DNA of 64,000 nucleotides. It comes from a virus. Position 1 is the stretch's first letter. Every line of letters starts with the position of its first letter. Made by a program: the position numbers and the translations under genes. Of this stretch, positions 25,148 to 33,640 are shown one piece after another. Below the pieces are notes generated by a model, which had not been told where the DNA came from, searched no databases, and was given only the letters and a program-made list of their open reading frames with translations. The stretch is taken from the IMG/VR virus record IMGVR_UViG_3300031952_000001, positions 1 to 64,000 of that record; one strand, written 5' to 3'.

Positions 25148-25648
25148 ATGGCTCTGACCCCTGGTGGAACCGTTGTGAAGTGCATCCTGGAGTGGCTGTA
25201 CGCCCAGGTTGCACCTCTCTTGGAGGCGCTGAAGGCGATCCTTCTCGCGATCATCCAGTTCATCGACCTCCAGGTTCAGTTCCTGAAAGCCCTGCTGTCC
25301 CAGCTCGACATCCTGAAGGTCATCGAGGAGGCTGCCTGGGCCATCGTTCAGGCCGTGATCGATAAGGTCCGGGACACCCTGACAGCGATACCTGAGGGGC
25401 CCCTCAAAGAGCTGTGCCCTGAGTTCTACCAGATGTTTACGGACCCTGCGTTGCAGATTTTCGATACCTTGGTCTCAGGGCTATCCATCTACAGGGAACG
25501 CTACAAAAATGTGTTATCCTTCATGGACGAAGTTGAGGTCCTCTTTCAGTATTGGGAGGGGATCAAGAGCGAGTTGGTCGCACTGGTAGAGTCCATCGAC
25601 GACGCGATATATTGGGCCAAGATGGAAGCAGCATCGGCGGTGCCGTAA
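25148..25648 (+). CDS. Hypothetical baseplate-region helical protein
   Basis: The product is 166 residues, nearly all helix with two amphipathic or hydrophobic stretches (AILLAIIQFIDLQVQFLKAL). The gene lies seven bases after the spike and two bases before the gp25-like gene, so it is almost certainly part of the baseplate operon. No PAAR tip motif is present. Function unknown; an assembly factor or wedge component is possible. Confidence 0.55.
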   Translation: MALTPGGTVVKCILEWLYAQVAPLLEALKAILLAIIQFIDLQVQFLKALLSQLDILKVIEEAAWAIVQAVIDKVRDTLTAIPEGPLKELCPEFYQMFTDPALQIFDTLVSGLSIYRERYKNVLSFMDEVEVLFQYWEGIKSELVALVESIDDAIYWAKMEAASAVP

Positions 25649-25649
25649 G

Positions 25650-26084
25650 ATGAGCTGGACTTTCAAAGTGATGAACGGGGACATTGTTCGGAAGCCTGCG
25701 AACAACGGGTACGACTCGGTTACGGGTCTGGACAAGCTGCGTCAGGAGTGCCGCATGGTGCTCACGTCGGGCGTGCGCCGCAGCGGAATTGGTACCGGTC
25801 TGGAGCGCATCCTGGGCCGCGCGACGGACAACGAGCCTGATCTCGGGTGGTCATCCCCACCCATGCTTCAGTTCCAGCAGTGGGTCCGGGACGGTCTCAG
25901 CAGGTATCGGTACGTGCAGAGGAGCTTCCAGTTCAGTCGTCGAACCCCGGCGGAGCTTCTCGACGACTTCTCTCCGGTCCAGATCTGGATGGACGAGACC
26001 GATCCTCGGGTCTTCAGGTGGCGTGTCGATTTCTACACGTTAGGGAAGCTGCCGAACTTCGCCTTGGGCGGCACGACGAGGTAG
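25650..26084 (+). CDS. Baseplate wedge protein, gp25-like
   Basis: The product is 144 residues, the normal size for T4 gp25/GpW-type wedge proteins. The central phrase GLDKLRQECRMVLTSGVRRS followed by GIGTGLERILG matches the family pattern of a Leu-rich helix ending in a T/S-x-G turn. The protein joins the wedge to the sheath start. It lies between the spike region and the gp6/J-like gene, which is the standard order. ATG 25650 directly follows the previous stop. Confidence 0.75.
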   Translation: MSWTFKVMNGDIVRKPANNGYDSVTGLDKLRQECRMVLTSGVRRSGIGTGLERILGRATDNEPDLGWSSPPMLQFQQWVRDGLSRYRYVQRSFQFSRRTPAELLDDFSPVQIWMDETDPRVFRWRVDFYTLGKLPNFALGGTTR

Positions 26085-26087
26085 CGC

Positions 26088-27518
26088 ATGGTTATCCAGA
26101 GAAAAACAGTAGCTCAGTTCGAGGATCAGCTTTCCAACGGGGTCGCGTCTCGTGACGAGACCATCGATACCTACATCGGCTCGATCCGAGATCTTTTCAT
26201 CACACCGCCCGCTGAGGTCATGAAGAGCGTCCACGACAACATCGTGTATCTCAGCCAGCTGACCAGCATGATCAACGCGGAGCGGTTCAATCCCGAGGAT
26301 CTCGACGCCATCGTCTACAACGAGAACGTCATCCGGTGGACCGGATCAGGGTCGTATTCGATTGTGACCTTCTCGCGCCTGCTGCCTCCGACGACAGACA
26401 TCCCGATCCCGGTAAACTTCCCTCTGTCGACCTCTCAGGATCCTCGGACGGGAACCGTTGTGAACTTCAGGACCATCGAGTCACAGGTCATGTATGGGCC
26501 ACTGACGGTTCCGTCTTCGTCGTACTACAACGCGACGACGGAGCGCTACGAGATCGATGTCGCGGTGGCGAGCGTCGTCGTAGGCACGGAGGCTTCCGTC
26601 GGGGCCTACACCATCACGCAGTTCCGAAGAGCGTTTCCGGACTTCGAGTACGTCACGAACAAGTCGGCGACGACGAGTGGCCGTGGGGTCGAGACGAACA
26701 CCGACTTGGCGATCAGGTACCAGACCCGGATCACCGGCAACCAAGAGGCGACTCCGTCGGGGCTCAAGCTGTTCTCTCTGGACAACTTCAGCAACATCTC
26801 GGATGCCTACGTCGTCTACGGAACCGACGTCAACTTGGAGCGCCACACCTCCGATGCCGGCGCGGTGGACGAGTGGGTCAAGACATCTGCACCACTGACG
26901 CACTCCTACGACACGTACTACAGAGCCTTGCGTGAGCTGATCCCCTTGCCCAAGCAGCCGCTCGTTTCGATCATCTCGGTTTCCAGCGGGGCCACCTACT
27001 ACACCGAGGGTACGGACTTCGAGAAGTCCACGGGTGACGGGATCTACGCCTACAGCGACCGGGGGCACGACGGCATTCGATTCCTCATCGGAGGGGCGGC
27101 CCCCGCGCCCAACGCTCCGTTGAAGATCGTGTACTCCTACAACTCGATGATCAACATCCTCACGGCGTACTACAAGCAGCAGGAGTATTACGTCATGGGC
27201 TCGGACATGCTCTTCCGCTGGGCTCAGCAGAAGAACATTGTCATCGAGGCGGAGCTGAAGGTTGGCTCCGGCAACCCGGACACCGTACTGTCGTTGGTCA
27301 GAGCCAAGATTCTGAGCTACATCAACAACTTGAAGTTGGGTGCTGACGTCGAGGAGTTCGACATTGACTCCCAGGTAGCTCTCGTCGGAGGTGTAGACAA
27401 CTGGGTGTATGTCACTCTGGCTGTGAAGGGCTCTTCTGGCGTGGGTGACATTCCGATAGGTCCGATGGAGTACGCCTACTTGGATGAGGCGGATCTCATC
27501 ATCAGCCTCGTTTCGTAG
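26088..27518 (+). CDS. Baseplate wedge protein J / gp6-like
   Basis: The product is 476 residues. Helical N-terminus (FITPPAEVMKSVHDNIVYLS), central beta region with the family-like segment VGTEASVGAYTI, then NTDLAIRYQTRITG and a C-terminal part with LVRAKILSYINNLKLGADV and ISLV end. These features and the position after gp25 fit baseplate J / T4 gp6 proteins, which form the iris ring of the baseplate. The gene is separated by three bases from its upstream neighbour and eleven from the downstream one. Confidence 0.8.
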   Translation: MVIQRKTVAQFEDQLSNGVASRDETIDTYIGSIRDLFITPPAEVMKSVHDNIVYLSQLTSMINAERFNPEDLDAIVYNENVIRWTGSGSYSIVTFSRLLPPTTDIPIPVNFPLSTSQDPRTGTVVNFRTIESQVMYGPLTVPSSSYYNATTERYEIDVAVASVVVGTEASVGAYTITQFRRAFPDFEYVTNKSATTSGRGVETNTDLAIRYQTRITGNQEATPSGLKLFSLDNFSNISDAYVVYGTDVNLERHTSDAGAVDEWVKTSAPLTHSYDTYYRALRELIPLPKQPLVSIISVSSGATYYTEGTDFEKSTGDGIYAYSDRGHDGIRFLIGGAAPAPNAPLKIVYSYNSMINILTAYYKQQEYYVMGSDMLFRWAQQKNIVIEAELKVGSGNPDTVLSLVRAKILSYINNLKLGADVEEFDIDSQVALVGGVDNWVYVTLAVKGSSGVGDIPIGPMEYAYLDEADLIISLVS

Positions 27519-27529
27519 AGGGCGGTGTT

Positions 27530-28528
27530 ATGGGTTACTACTCACTGTTCAAGTACGGCACGGGCGTTCTCTACGGGCCCGATACTACGATCAGCGCGGT
27601 GTCCCCCATCGAGGGCCCTGCTCCAGGAGGAAATGCCTTCGTCATCACGGGGACCGGGTTCGATCCTCGCCAGTGGGACGACTACTTTACCGGCCTGGTC
27701 TTGGACCCTGTGAAGTGGACGGACGTGTCGGTTGGTGGTTCAGTCTCGACAGGGTCCTACCACCTGGAGCTGTTCACCGGAGCGGTTCCAGGCTCTACCG
27801 CGGGGATCGAGTCTGTGATGTTGTGGGGCTCCACGCAAGGAGAAGCTCGGGTGGTTATCTCCAACCCGGCGTCCTTGCCGTTGTCTGATGTCGACGTCTT
27901 CGCTTTGACTCTATGGATCAACGCCACGAACTACGCGGAGATGTACGTGCGTCTGGACAAGTTCGGCGTCTTGAAGCTCTACTGCGAGGCCTGGGTGGGC
28001 GGGGTGAAGTCGGATGAGCTGAAGAGCCCGTTGTCGTGGACGACGGGGCTCTCTGTTTTCAAGATCTTGAGGTACAACTCGGATCTCTACTTCATCGCGA
28101 ATGGCTCGGTCGTCTGCCGTCTGCCCGGGTTCCTGTCGACCCCGGCGTACTTCCGGATGTCCTCTCGAAACCTGGCAGCTGCGTACGATGCCAGTGTCAC
28201 CCGGGTCGAGTGGTTCTACTACCGCCCCTTCGCTGTTTTTCAGAACCAGCCCGTGCACGACACTGTGGTCGTGGGTGATCGTCGGATGCGGGGGCTTGTG
28301 AGTGCGAGCCGGGACGTGACGTGGCAGTTCGCCGCGTACGATGGTCCTGTCGATGTCTCTGTGGTCGCGAACAGCGTGGTCACGAGCCCGAGCGCATACA
28401 AATACTACTACGTGTATGGCATGAAATCCATTGCCAGCACCCAGGCGGGCTTGGAGTTGTCCATTATCAATGATGCACAGCTCGTGACTCCTGACGGTGA
28501 GGTCAAAGGCCTCGGGGGAGGATACTGA
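27530..28528 (+). CDS. Baseplate-associated protein with N-terminal IPT/TIG-like domain
   Basis: The product is 332 residues. Residues about 20-50 (ISAVSPIEGPAPGGNAFVI, then TGTGF) match the opening of IPT/TIG immunoglobulin-like folds. The rest is beta-rich (about 60-240) and looks like a jelly-roll or concanavalin-type carbohydrate-binding fold. It follows the J-like gene, where gpI or gp7-like proteins usually lie. A surface-binding or fibre-attachment role fits. Ends 1 base before the next ATG. Confidence 0.6.
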   Translation: MGYYSLFKYGTGVLYGPDTTISAVSPIEGPAPGGNAFVITGTGFDPRQWDDYFTGLVLDPVKWTDVSVGGSVSTGSYHLELFTGAVPGSTAGIESVMLWGSTQGEARVVISNPASLPLSDVDVFALTLWINATNYAEMYVRLDKFGVLKLYCEAWVGGVKSDELKSPLSWTTGLSVFKILRYNSDLYFIANGSVVCRLPGFLSTPAYFRMSSRNLAAAYDASVTRVEWFYYRPFAVFQNQPVHDTVVVGDRRMRGLVSASRDVTWQFAAYDGPVDVSVVANSVVTSPSAYKYYYVYGMKSIASTQAGLELSIINDAQLVTPDGEVKGLGGGY

Positions 28529-28529
28529 A

Positions 28530-31500
28530 ATGGCCCTGGTGGGTGTCAACCGCTACGCGGACATGATCAAGTCGATCATCAGTGGGCCTTTCTACGAGTC
28601 CCGCGGGACCGTGGTCCCCTATCGTCACGGCAATACGGACATTCGCTTGATGGCGGACTACCCGAACACCGTGTACAGCCTCTCGATTAACGAGGTGTAT
28701 GAGGGAACGGTCACTTCCGACAGCGAAGGGAATGTGGTCTTCAGTCGGCACCTGGCTCTCGGTGACAACGAGATCACCCTGACTAACCTGACTCTGGGGA
28801 CCAAGCTGAGCAGTTGGCTCACGACCCGTGAGTATGCGATCTGGCTGATCTCTTATGCAGAGGCGTTCGAGAGTATCGATGATGACTGGAAAGAGTCGAA
28901 GGATGACCTCTTCATAGCGAGTGCCACTATCAACGGTATCGAGGATCACTTCGGCCGGGACCTTGGTATCTACAATCTCTTTGGGCAGGACCTGGACTCC
29001 TACAGGTGGATGCTTCACGAGATGCGGAATGCTTTCCGCGATCATGGCGGGAAATTCCGTGGTGTCGAGTCCGCCGTGGTAGCTCTTACGCAGGTTCCCC
29101 CGTTCGGATATACGCGCCGGTTCTGGGGTCCGAACTGGGTGCTCGACCAGTCCATGCTCGCGAACCACCGCTTCTTGAAGAGGTCTTGTGATCTGGCGTT
29201 CTTCGGAGGGGGTATCTCGGGGGTGACGCTCAAGAGTGTGGAGTCCGATGTTCTCGAAGGTCCCTTCTCGGGAGTGGTCCAGTATAATCCCGCTACGAAG
29301 TTGATTCGCTGGGGTAGCTTCGGACCAGGTCCGTGGGTTCCGGCGACTGAGGGTGATCTCTTCATCCCCGGGCCACCGTCCCTTGTGGACCCCTTCATCT
29401 TGGGTCTTGCGGGGCCATTCTTGCTCAGCTTGACGAAGCGCATGCTGTACTTGAACATTGGAGCGGGTACGGTGGCTATCGATCTGAGCCTGTGTCCGGG
29501 GTTCCCCGCACCGACAGTGGCGCAGCTCGTTGCGTTCATCAACCTCGCCATGGGCGTTGTAGTGGCCTCTTCCTACAACCTGAAGCTCATGCTCTCCTAT
29601 GCAGCGGACTGGATTCGGATCGAGCCAGGACCTCGTAACGCCGCATTGGAGTTGTTCGGGAATGATCCCGGTGACTTGGTGTTCGCAGAGTCCGGTGTCC
29701 TCGATGGGGTGACGTTTCGGAAGATCACGGGGCCCATCGACATCGCGACGGACTCTGTCTTGGAGTACGAGTACAGCGGCTTGGTTTCTCCGGCAACGCA
29801 ACGTCTTCGGTGGGCCTCTCCCGGGGGTTCTTGGCCCCCGCTGCTCGGGTGGGTCACGCTTACTGACGACGGGGTGTACATCCTCACGGACGCTCTCGGG
29901 AACACCTTGGAGATCCACTGCATCATCGAGGACATCCCGACCTACGGTGCGGTCCTGATCACGCAGACGCTTTCGTTCTCGGTGAACTACAGCCGCACTG
30001 CGAAGCGCGTCATGGAGACGGAAGGGCTGTACGTGTACATCACGGAGTCCTTGCTCCCGGCGGCCCCCATCTGGGACGTTGTTGCCGTCACCGGAGATGC
30101 CTCTCCGGCGAATCCTGAGGCTCCGGACTGGTGGTGGGTGGGGGCGTGGAACGCGGGCGCTACAGGGGTCTTCCAGCCCTCTATGGTGGATACGGACCGG
30201 GAGGACGACTACAAGCCTTGCACGGCGTTCCGCTACCTGTACTCCGACGCTGCGGCCTCCGACGTCGAGCTGTTCGGTCACGTTCTCCAGTACCCCAACC
30301 CCCAACCCGACAAGGGCGGGCTGTATCCACAGAAGAACCCAGGCCTTCTGTACGACTACGAAGGCTTCGAGGTGAAGTTCTCGGCGTGGTTCCTGAGCCA
30401 CACGGCGAGCCTGGTTTCCGTGGACCTCAGCTTCACCTTCGATGCAGGGGCTACGTGGGTTGCCGGTGTTCCTGTCATCGTAGCTGCGGATGCGGCCGGC
30501 GCTGGACTGGAGGATCCGACCTACCTTGAGTTCTCGGCCATCATCCCGGCGGAGGTGACCGCGGACAACGTCTGGGTTCGCATCCGAGCTGCGCAAGGGG
30601 TCCCGGGGATCTCATTCTCTGTGGACGCTCCGCATGTCGACGTCAAGTACATCACGTCTCGTGCTCTGGGAGACACGACGGTGGCGCGTAGTCGACACCG
30701 GCAGTTCTTCGGTGAGCTGGTCTACTTGTGGTCTCCAGAACCGTTGACTACGGTAGAGCAGAAGTTTTTGGGGTTGCAGCACAAGGAGGCGGATCGGAAC
30801 AGCCCACTCGCGGGGGTGGTGCTCACGAGCGTCTCGACGAGTACGCCCACAGGGGCCAGCACCTTCGAGTACGAGTACAACAGCGCGGGCCCGAGTCAGA
30901 AGCTCCGATGGAGTTCGTCCGCAGGCTTGTGGGGCGCAGGTCTTGGGTGGGTGGTCGTTTTGAGCGACGGTTCCTACACACTGGATTCCCCGGACGGATC
31001 TTCCATCGGTGTGACGGTCGTATTGTCGGCACTCCCGTTACTTGCGGGGACTCCGCCGGCTGCGGTGTACTCGAAGTCGATGACGATTTCGGACATCAGC
31101 GTCAACCAGGGCATCACGAGAAGGATCTCTCCGGCGCACGAGTCCATCGACATCTTCGATGCGACCGAGTACGACACCAGTGGGGTACCCATCAACTTGA
31201 AAGGGATCATTTCCGAGGTCGATTTCTCGTTGGCTACGTTGGTCAACCTCGAAATCTTCCCGGCCACGCCGTTCCGGTACTCGTTTCTCACTCCCACGAT
31301 CTTGCCGGTGGTGGATGAGCAGTTGGTGTTCGCGGGGATACCACCTCACACGGCGTCTCTACTCTACGACTCGGATCAGGATCAGGACGAAGCCATCCTC
31401 TTTGAGAACGGCGTCCCATTCCCAAATAATCTTTGGCAGTTCAACAGCTCGAACCAGGTGCTGATCATCAATCCCGCGGACTACAACCCCGCAGCGGTGT

Positions 31501-32123
31501 ACTCGATCAACTACAACCCTCTGTTCCAGATCACTACGCCGCTGATCGACCTCGGGTCGCTGTTCCAGGACTACATGTGGCTCGCGGATTTCGCTTTGTG
31601 GGATCGGATGGAGCACGACCCCTTGTCCCATGAGGCCATCGTTCCGGTGTACTTCACCAAGGAGACCGGGCAGGCGAAGCTGCACCGCCGCTCCGACATG
31701 GTGAAGACGAACTCGACCTTGTACTACGAGGACCCCAACGGGCGCGTCGAGATTTACCCTTCGAGCTGGAGGTTCATCGATCCCTTCACGGTAGCTATCG
31801 ACACCTCGCAGTTCGTTGAGGGGGCTCAATACTACCTCGAACACGGAGAGCAGAGGATCTACCCGACGAGCAGCTTGACGGTGAAGTTCGAGCACCGCTC
31901 CGGTGTAGACTCCCCGGCGTGCCTGGCGGCGGCTTGGTCGGAGATCTCTCGAAACCAGAACGTCACGGTGCACCAACCTGCCGGCGGGCATGTCATCCAC
32001 CAGCTCCGGTTGTCCGTGAGCAGCATCCGGGATCTGAGGGACTTCAGAATACGGTCTGTGGTGCTCAAGGGGCTCCATATTCATGGTGCGACACCGTACC
32101 TTCAAGGGCTCACGAATGTCTAA
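28530..32123 (+). CDS. Giant baseplate or fibre-network protein with repeated beta modules
   Basis: The product is 1197 residues. I chose ATG 28530 because CGGGGGAG lies eleven bases before it and the upstream GTG overlaps the previous gene. The first 230 residues are mixed helix and strand (YADMIKSIISGPFYESRGTV...) and may dock to the baseplate. After that come at least three versions of an approx. 80-residue beta module, at about 29215-29390, 29709-29985 and 30811-31100, each with an LRW core, a DG-x-Y turn and a closing V/I-rich strand; the same module appears in the fibre gene at 33641. Gene order suggests a wedge/fibre connector comparable to T4 gp7-gp10. No protease or enzyme motif seen. 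Confidence 0.65.
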   Translation: MALVGVNRYADMIKSIISGPFYESRGTVVPYRHGNTDIRLMADYPNTVYSLSINEVYEGTVTSDSEGNVVFSRHLALGDNEITLTNLTLGTKLSSWLTTREYAIWLISYAEAFESIDDDWKESKDDLFIASATINGIEDHFGRDLGIYNLFGQDLDSYRWMLHEMRNAFRDHGGKFRGVESAVVALTQVPPFGYTRRFWGPNWVLDQSMLANHRFLKRSCDLAFFGGGISGVTLKSVESDVLEGPFSGVVQYNPATKLIRWGSFGPGPWVPATEGDLFIPGPPSLVDPFILGLAGPFLLSLTKRMLYLNIGAGTVAIDLSLCPGFPAPTVAQLVAFINLAMGVVVASSYNLKLMLSYAADWIRIEPGPRNAALELFGNDPGDLVFAESGVLDGVTFRKITGPIDIATDSVLEYEYSGLVSPATQRLRWASPGGSWPPLLGWVTLTDDGVYILTDALGNTLEIHCIIEDIPTYGAVLITQTLSFSVNYSRTAKRVMETEGLYVYITESLLPAAPIWDVVAVTGDASPANPEAPDWWWVGAWNAGATGVFQPSMVDTDREDDYKPCTAFRYLYSDAAASDVELFGHVLQYPNPQPDKGGLYPQKNPGLLYDYEGFEVKFSAWFLSHTASLVSVDLSFTFDAGATWVAGVPVIVAADAAGAGLEDPTYLEFSAIIPAEVTADNVWVRIRAAQGVPGISFSVDAPHVDVKYITSRALGDTTVARSRHRQFFGELVYLWSPEPLTTVEQKFLGLQHKEADRNSPLAGVVLTSVSTSTPTGASTFEYEYNSAGPSQKLRWSSSAGLWGAGLGWVVVLSDGSYTLDSPDGSSIGVTVVLSALPLLAGTPPAAVYSKSMTISDISVNQGITRRISPAHESIDIFDATEYDTSGVPINLKGIISEVDFSLATLVNLEIFPATPFRYSFLTPTILPVVDEQLVFAGIPPHTASLLYDSDQDQDEAILFENGVPFPNNLWQFNSSNQVLIINPADYNPAAVYSINYNPLFQITTPLIDLGSLFQDYMWLADFALWDRMEHDPLSHEAIVPVYFTKETGQAKLHRRSDMVKTNSTLYYEDPNGRVEIYPSSWRFIDPFTVAIDTSQFVEGAQYYLEHGEQRIYPTSSLTVKFEHRSGVDSPACLAAAWSEISRNQNVTVHQPAGGHVIHQLRLSVSSIRDLRDFRIRSVVLKGLHIHGATPYLQGLTNV

Positions 32124-32598
32124 AGTGAAGTGCATTCTCGGGTTCTTCTGGGCGATCCCGATGTCCATCTTCGGATGGCTGCTCGGGCTGTTCCTGCTTT
32201 TTACCTGGCAGGTGGAGTCCATCGAAGTTCGAGAGGACTGGACATTTGTCTGGGATCTGAAGAACTGGGGCTGGTTCCAGAAGAAGGCGATGGAGATCCG
32301 CGGTTGGGCGGGGTTCTCCATCGGGAATAACGTCTTCATCAAGGACGTGGTGGGCAAGCGCTGGCCGAGGACCTTGGCTCACGAGGTTGCGCATTGCCAC
32401 CAGTGGTACCTTTTAGGAATCCTATTCCCGTTGGTGTACATTCTTGAATGCGTGCGCTTGTACATTTTCAAGAAAGAACTCCATTCGTATTACGACAATC
32501 GTTTCGAAGTGGAGGCTCGTAAGTGTGCAGGACAACCGGTAAAAATACCGAGGACCTCGTGGAAAGACGGCCCGAACGACCGATGGGCCTGGTGGTAG
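32116..32598 (+). CDS. Membrane-anchored HEXXH metallopeptidase-like protein
   Basis: The product is 160 residues. The start ATG 32116 overlaps the preceding gene by eight bases. One transmembrane helix lies at about residues 8-31 (LGFFWAIPMSIFGWLLGLFL) and a second hydrophobic segment at 98-115. Residues 89-93 are HEVAH, a zinc-binding HEXXH motif, and RFEVEARKC at 129-137 offers Glu131 or Glu133 as third ligand, a layout of small zincin proteases. It may cleave an envelope or virion protein. A catalytically inactive fold is possible. It is the only enzyme-like gene in the tail block and sits next to a mobile HNH gene, so it may be cargo or host-derived. Confidence 0.55.
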   Translation: MSKVKCILGFFWAIPMSIFGWLLGLFLLFTWQVESIEVREDWTFVWDLKNWGWFQKKAMEIRGWAGFSIGNNVFIKDVVGKRWPRTLAHEVAHCHQWYLLGILFPLVYILECVRLYIFKKELHSYYDNRFEVEARKCAGQPVKIPRTSWKDGPNDRWAWW

Positions 32599-32619
32599 CA
32601 CGAGGCTAATGAGGCTGTA

Positions 32620-33630
32620 GTGGATCCTTTGATCACATCCAAAAGATGTTCCTCCTGCAAAATGGAGAAGCCTCTTTCTGATTTTGGTTTTAGAAAGAGG
32701 TCCAAGGACGCACATCATTACAAGTGCAAGGTGTGTACGAACCTGTACACGCGGAAAACACGAAGTCCTGATTTTGTATCCACCCGCAGGAAGGTGGAGG
32801 TGGTTGATGGTCTCCTGAAGTGTACTAGGTGTAATGAGATAAAGCCTTTAACTGCGTTTTCGAAGAACCGTAGCAGTCATACAGGTCTTGATTACTGCTG
32901 CAAGGACTGTACCAGGAGGATTTCTAAAACCAGATTGGATAATCTCAGGGTTATTGGAGTTGTGCAGAAAGTTGGTAGGAAAGTTTGTTCACACTGTGGC
33001 GTTGAGAAGGACATTACCCTCTTTAGGATTCTTATTGGCGGGTCTGGAGGAAGATCCAGAGTGTGCAAAGATTGCATTAACTCTTCGGAGCGGGAGCGCC
33101 AAAGCTCACAAAATCACGTCCCGGATCTTCAAGGTACCAAGGTTTGTAGTTCTTGTGGTTTATTGAAAAAGAACACTGAGTTTTATAAGTTCAAACACCA
33201 CAAGGACGGGTTGGATTCTGCATGTAAAGACTGTGTTCAACTACGCAAGAGTAGCTATTTTAGGAAGAACGTGGTAGCCCAGCTTAGATTTAAGATCAGA
33301 CGACGTTTGGGGTACTACGCAAAGCGTAATAAGTGCTTGAATAAAGACTATGCAATTTTGTTTCTTGGGTGTTCTCTTCATGAGTTGCTGTCATACTTAG
33401 AAATTAGGTTTTATTCCGACCCTAGAACCGGGGAGGCTATGACTTGGGATAATTATGGACAGCGGGGTTGGCACATCGATCATATCTACCCCTTGTCCAA
33501 GGTGAATCTTCTTGATGATTTGGAATTTAAGAGGGCTTGTCACTATACGAATTTGCAGCCACTTTGGTGGTGGGAAAATCTTGAAAAAAGTTCTAAAATC
33601 ACTTCGGACTTGAAGTCTGAGGTTGTTTGA
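32620..33630 (+). CDS. HNH homing endonuclease with four zinc-finger repeats
   Basis: The product is 336 residues, starting with GTG at 32620. Four CxxC...CxxC units occur in tandem (RCSSCKMEK/YKCKVCTN; KCTRCNEIK/CCKDCTRR; VCSHCGVEK/VCKDCINS; VCSSCGLLK/ACKDCVQL), each about 35-45 residues, followed by a basic segment and the C-terminal HNH core WHIDHIYPLSKVN...ACHYTNLQPLWWWENL. The core closely resembles that of the HNH at 3293-4192. The DNA is visibly AT-richer than the flanks, a sign of recent arrival. It separates the membrane metallopeptidase gene from the fibre gene. Alternative start: TTG 32629. Confidence 0.85.
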   Translation: MDPLITSKRCSSCKMEKPLSDFGFRKRSKDAHHYKCKVCTNLYTRKTRSPDFVSTRRKVEVVDGLLKCTRCNEIKPLTAFSKNRSSHTGLDYCCKDCTRRISKTRLDNLRVIGVVQKVGRKVCSHCGVEKDITLFRILIGGSGGRSRVCKDCINSSERERQSSQNHVPDLQGTKVCSSCGLLKKNTEFYKFKHHKDGLDSACKDCVQLRKSSYFRKNVVAQLRFKIRRRLGYYAKRNKCLNKDYAILFLGCSLHELLSYLEIRFYSDPRTGEAMTWDNYGQRGWHIDHIYPLSKVNLLDDLEFKRACHYTNLQPLWWWENLEKSSKITSDLKSEVV

Positions 33631-33640
33631 GGAGGATTCT

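Noticed and set aside
26088-27518. Integrase or lysogeny genes in the window
   Set aside because: None found; the helix-turn-helix proteins at 38468 and 53528 lie in non-lysogeny contexts, so no claim about a temperate lifestyle is made.
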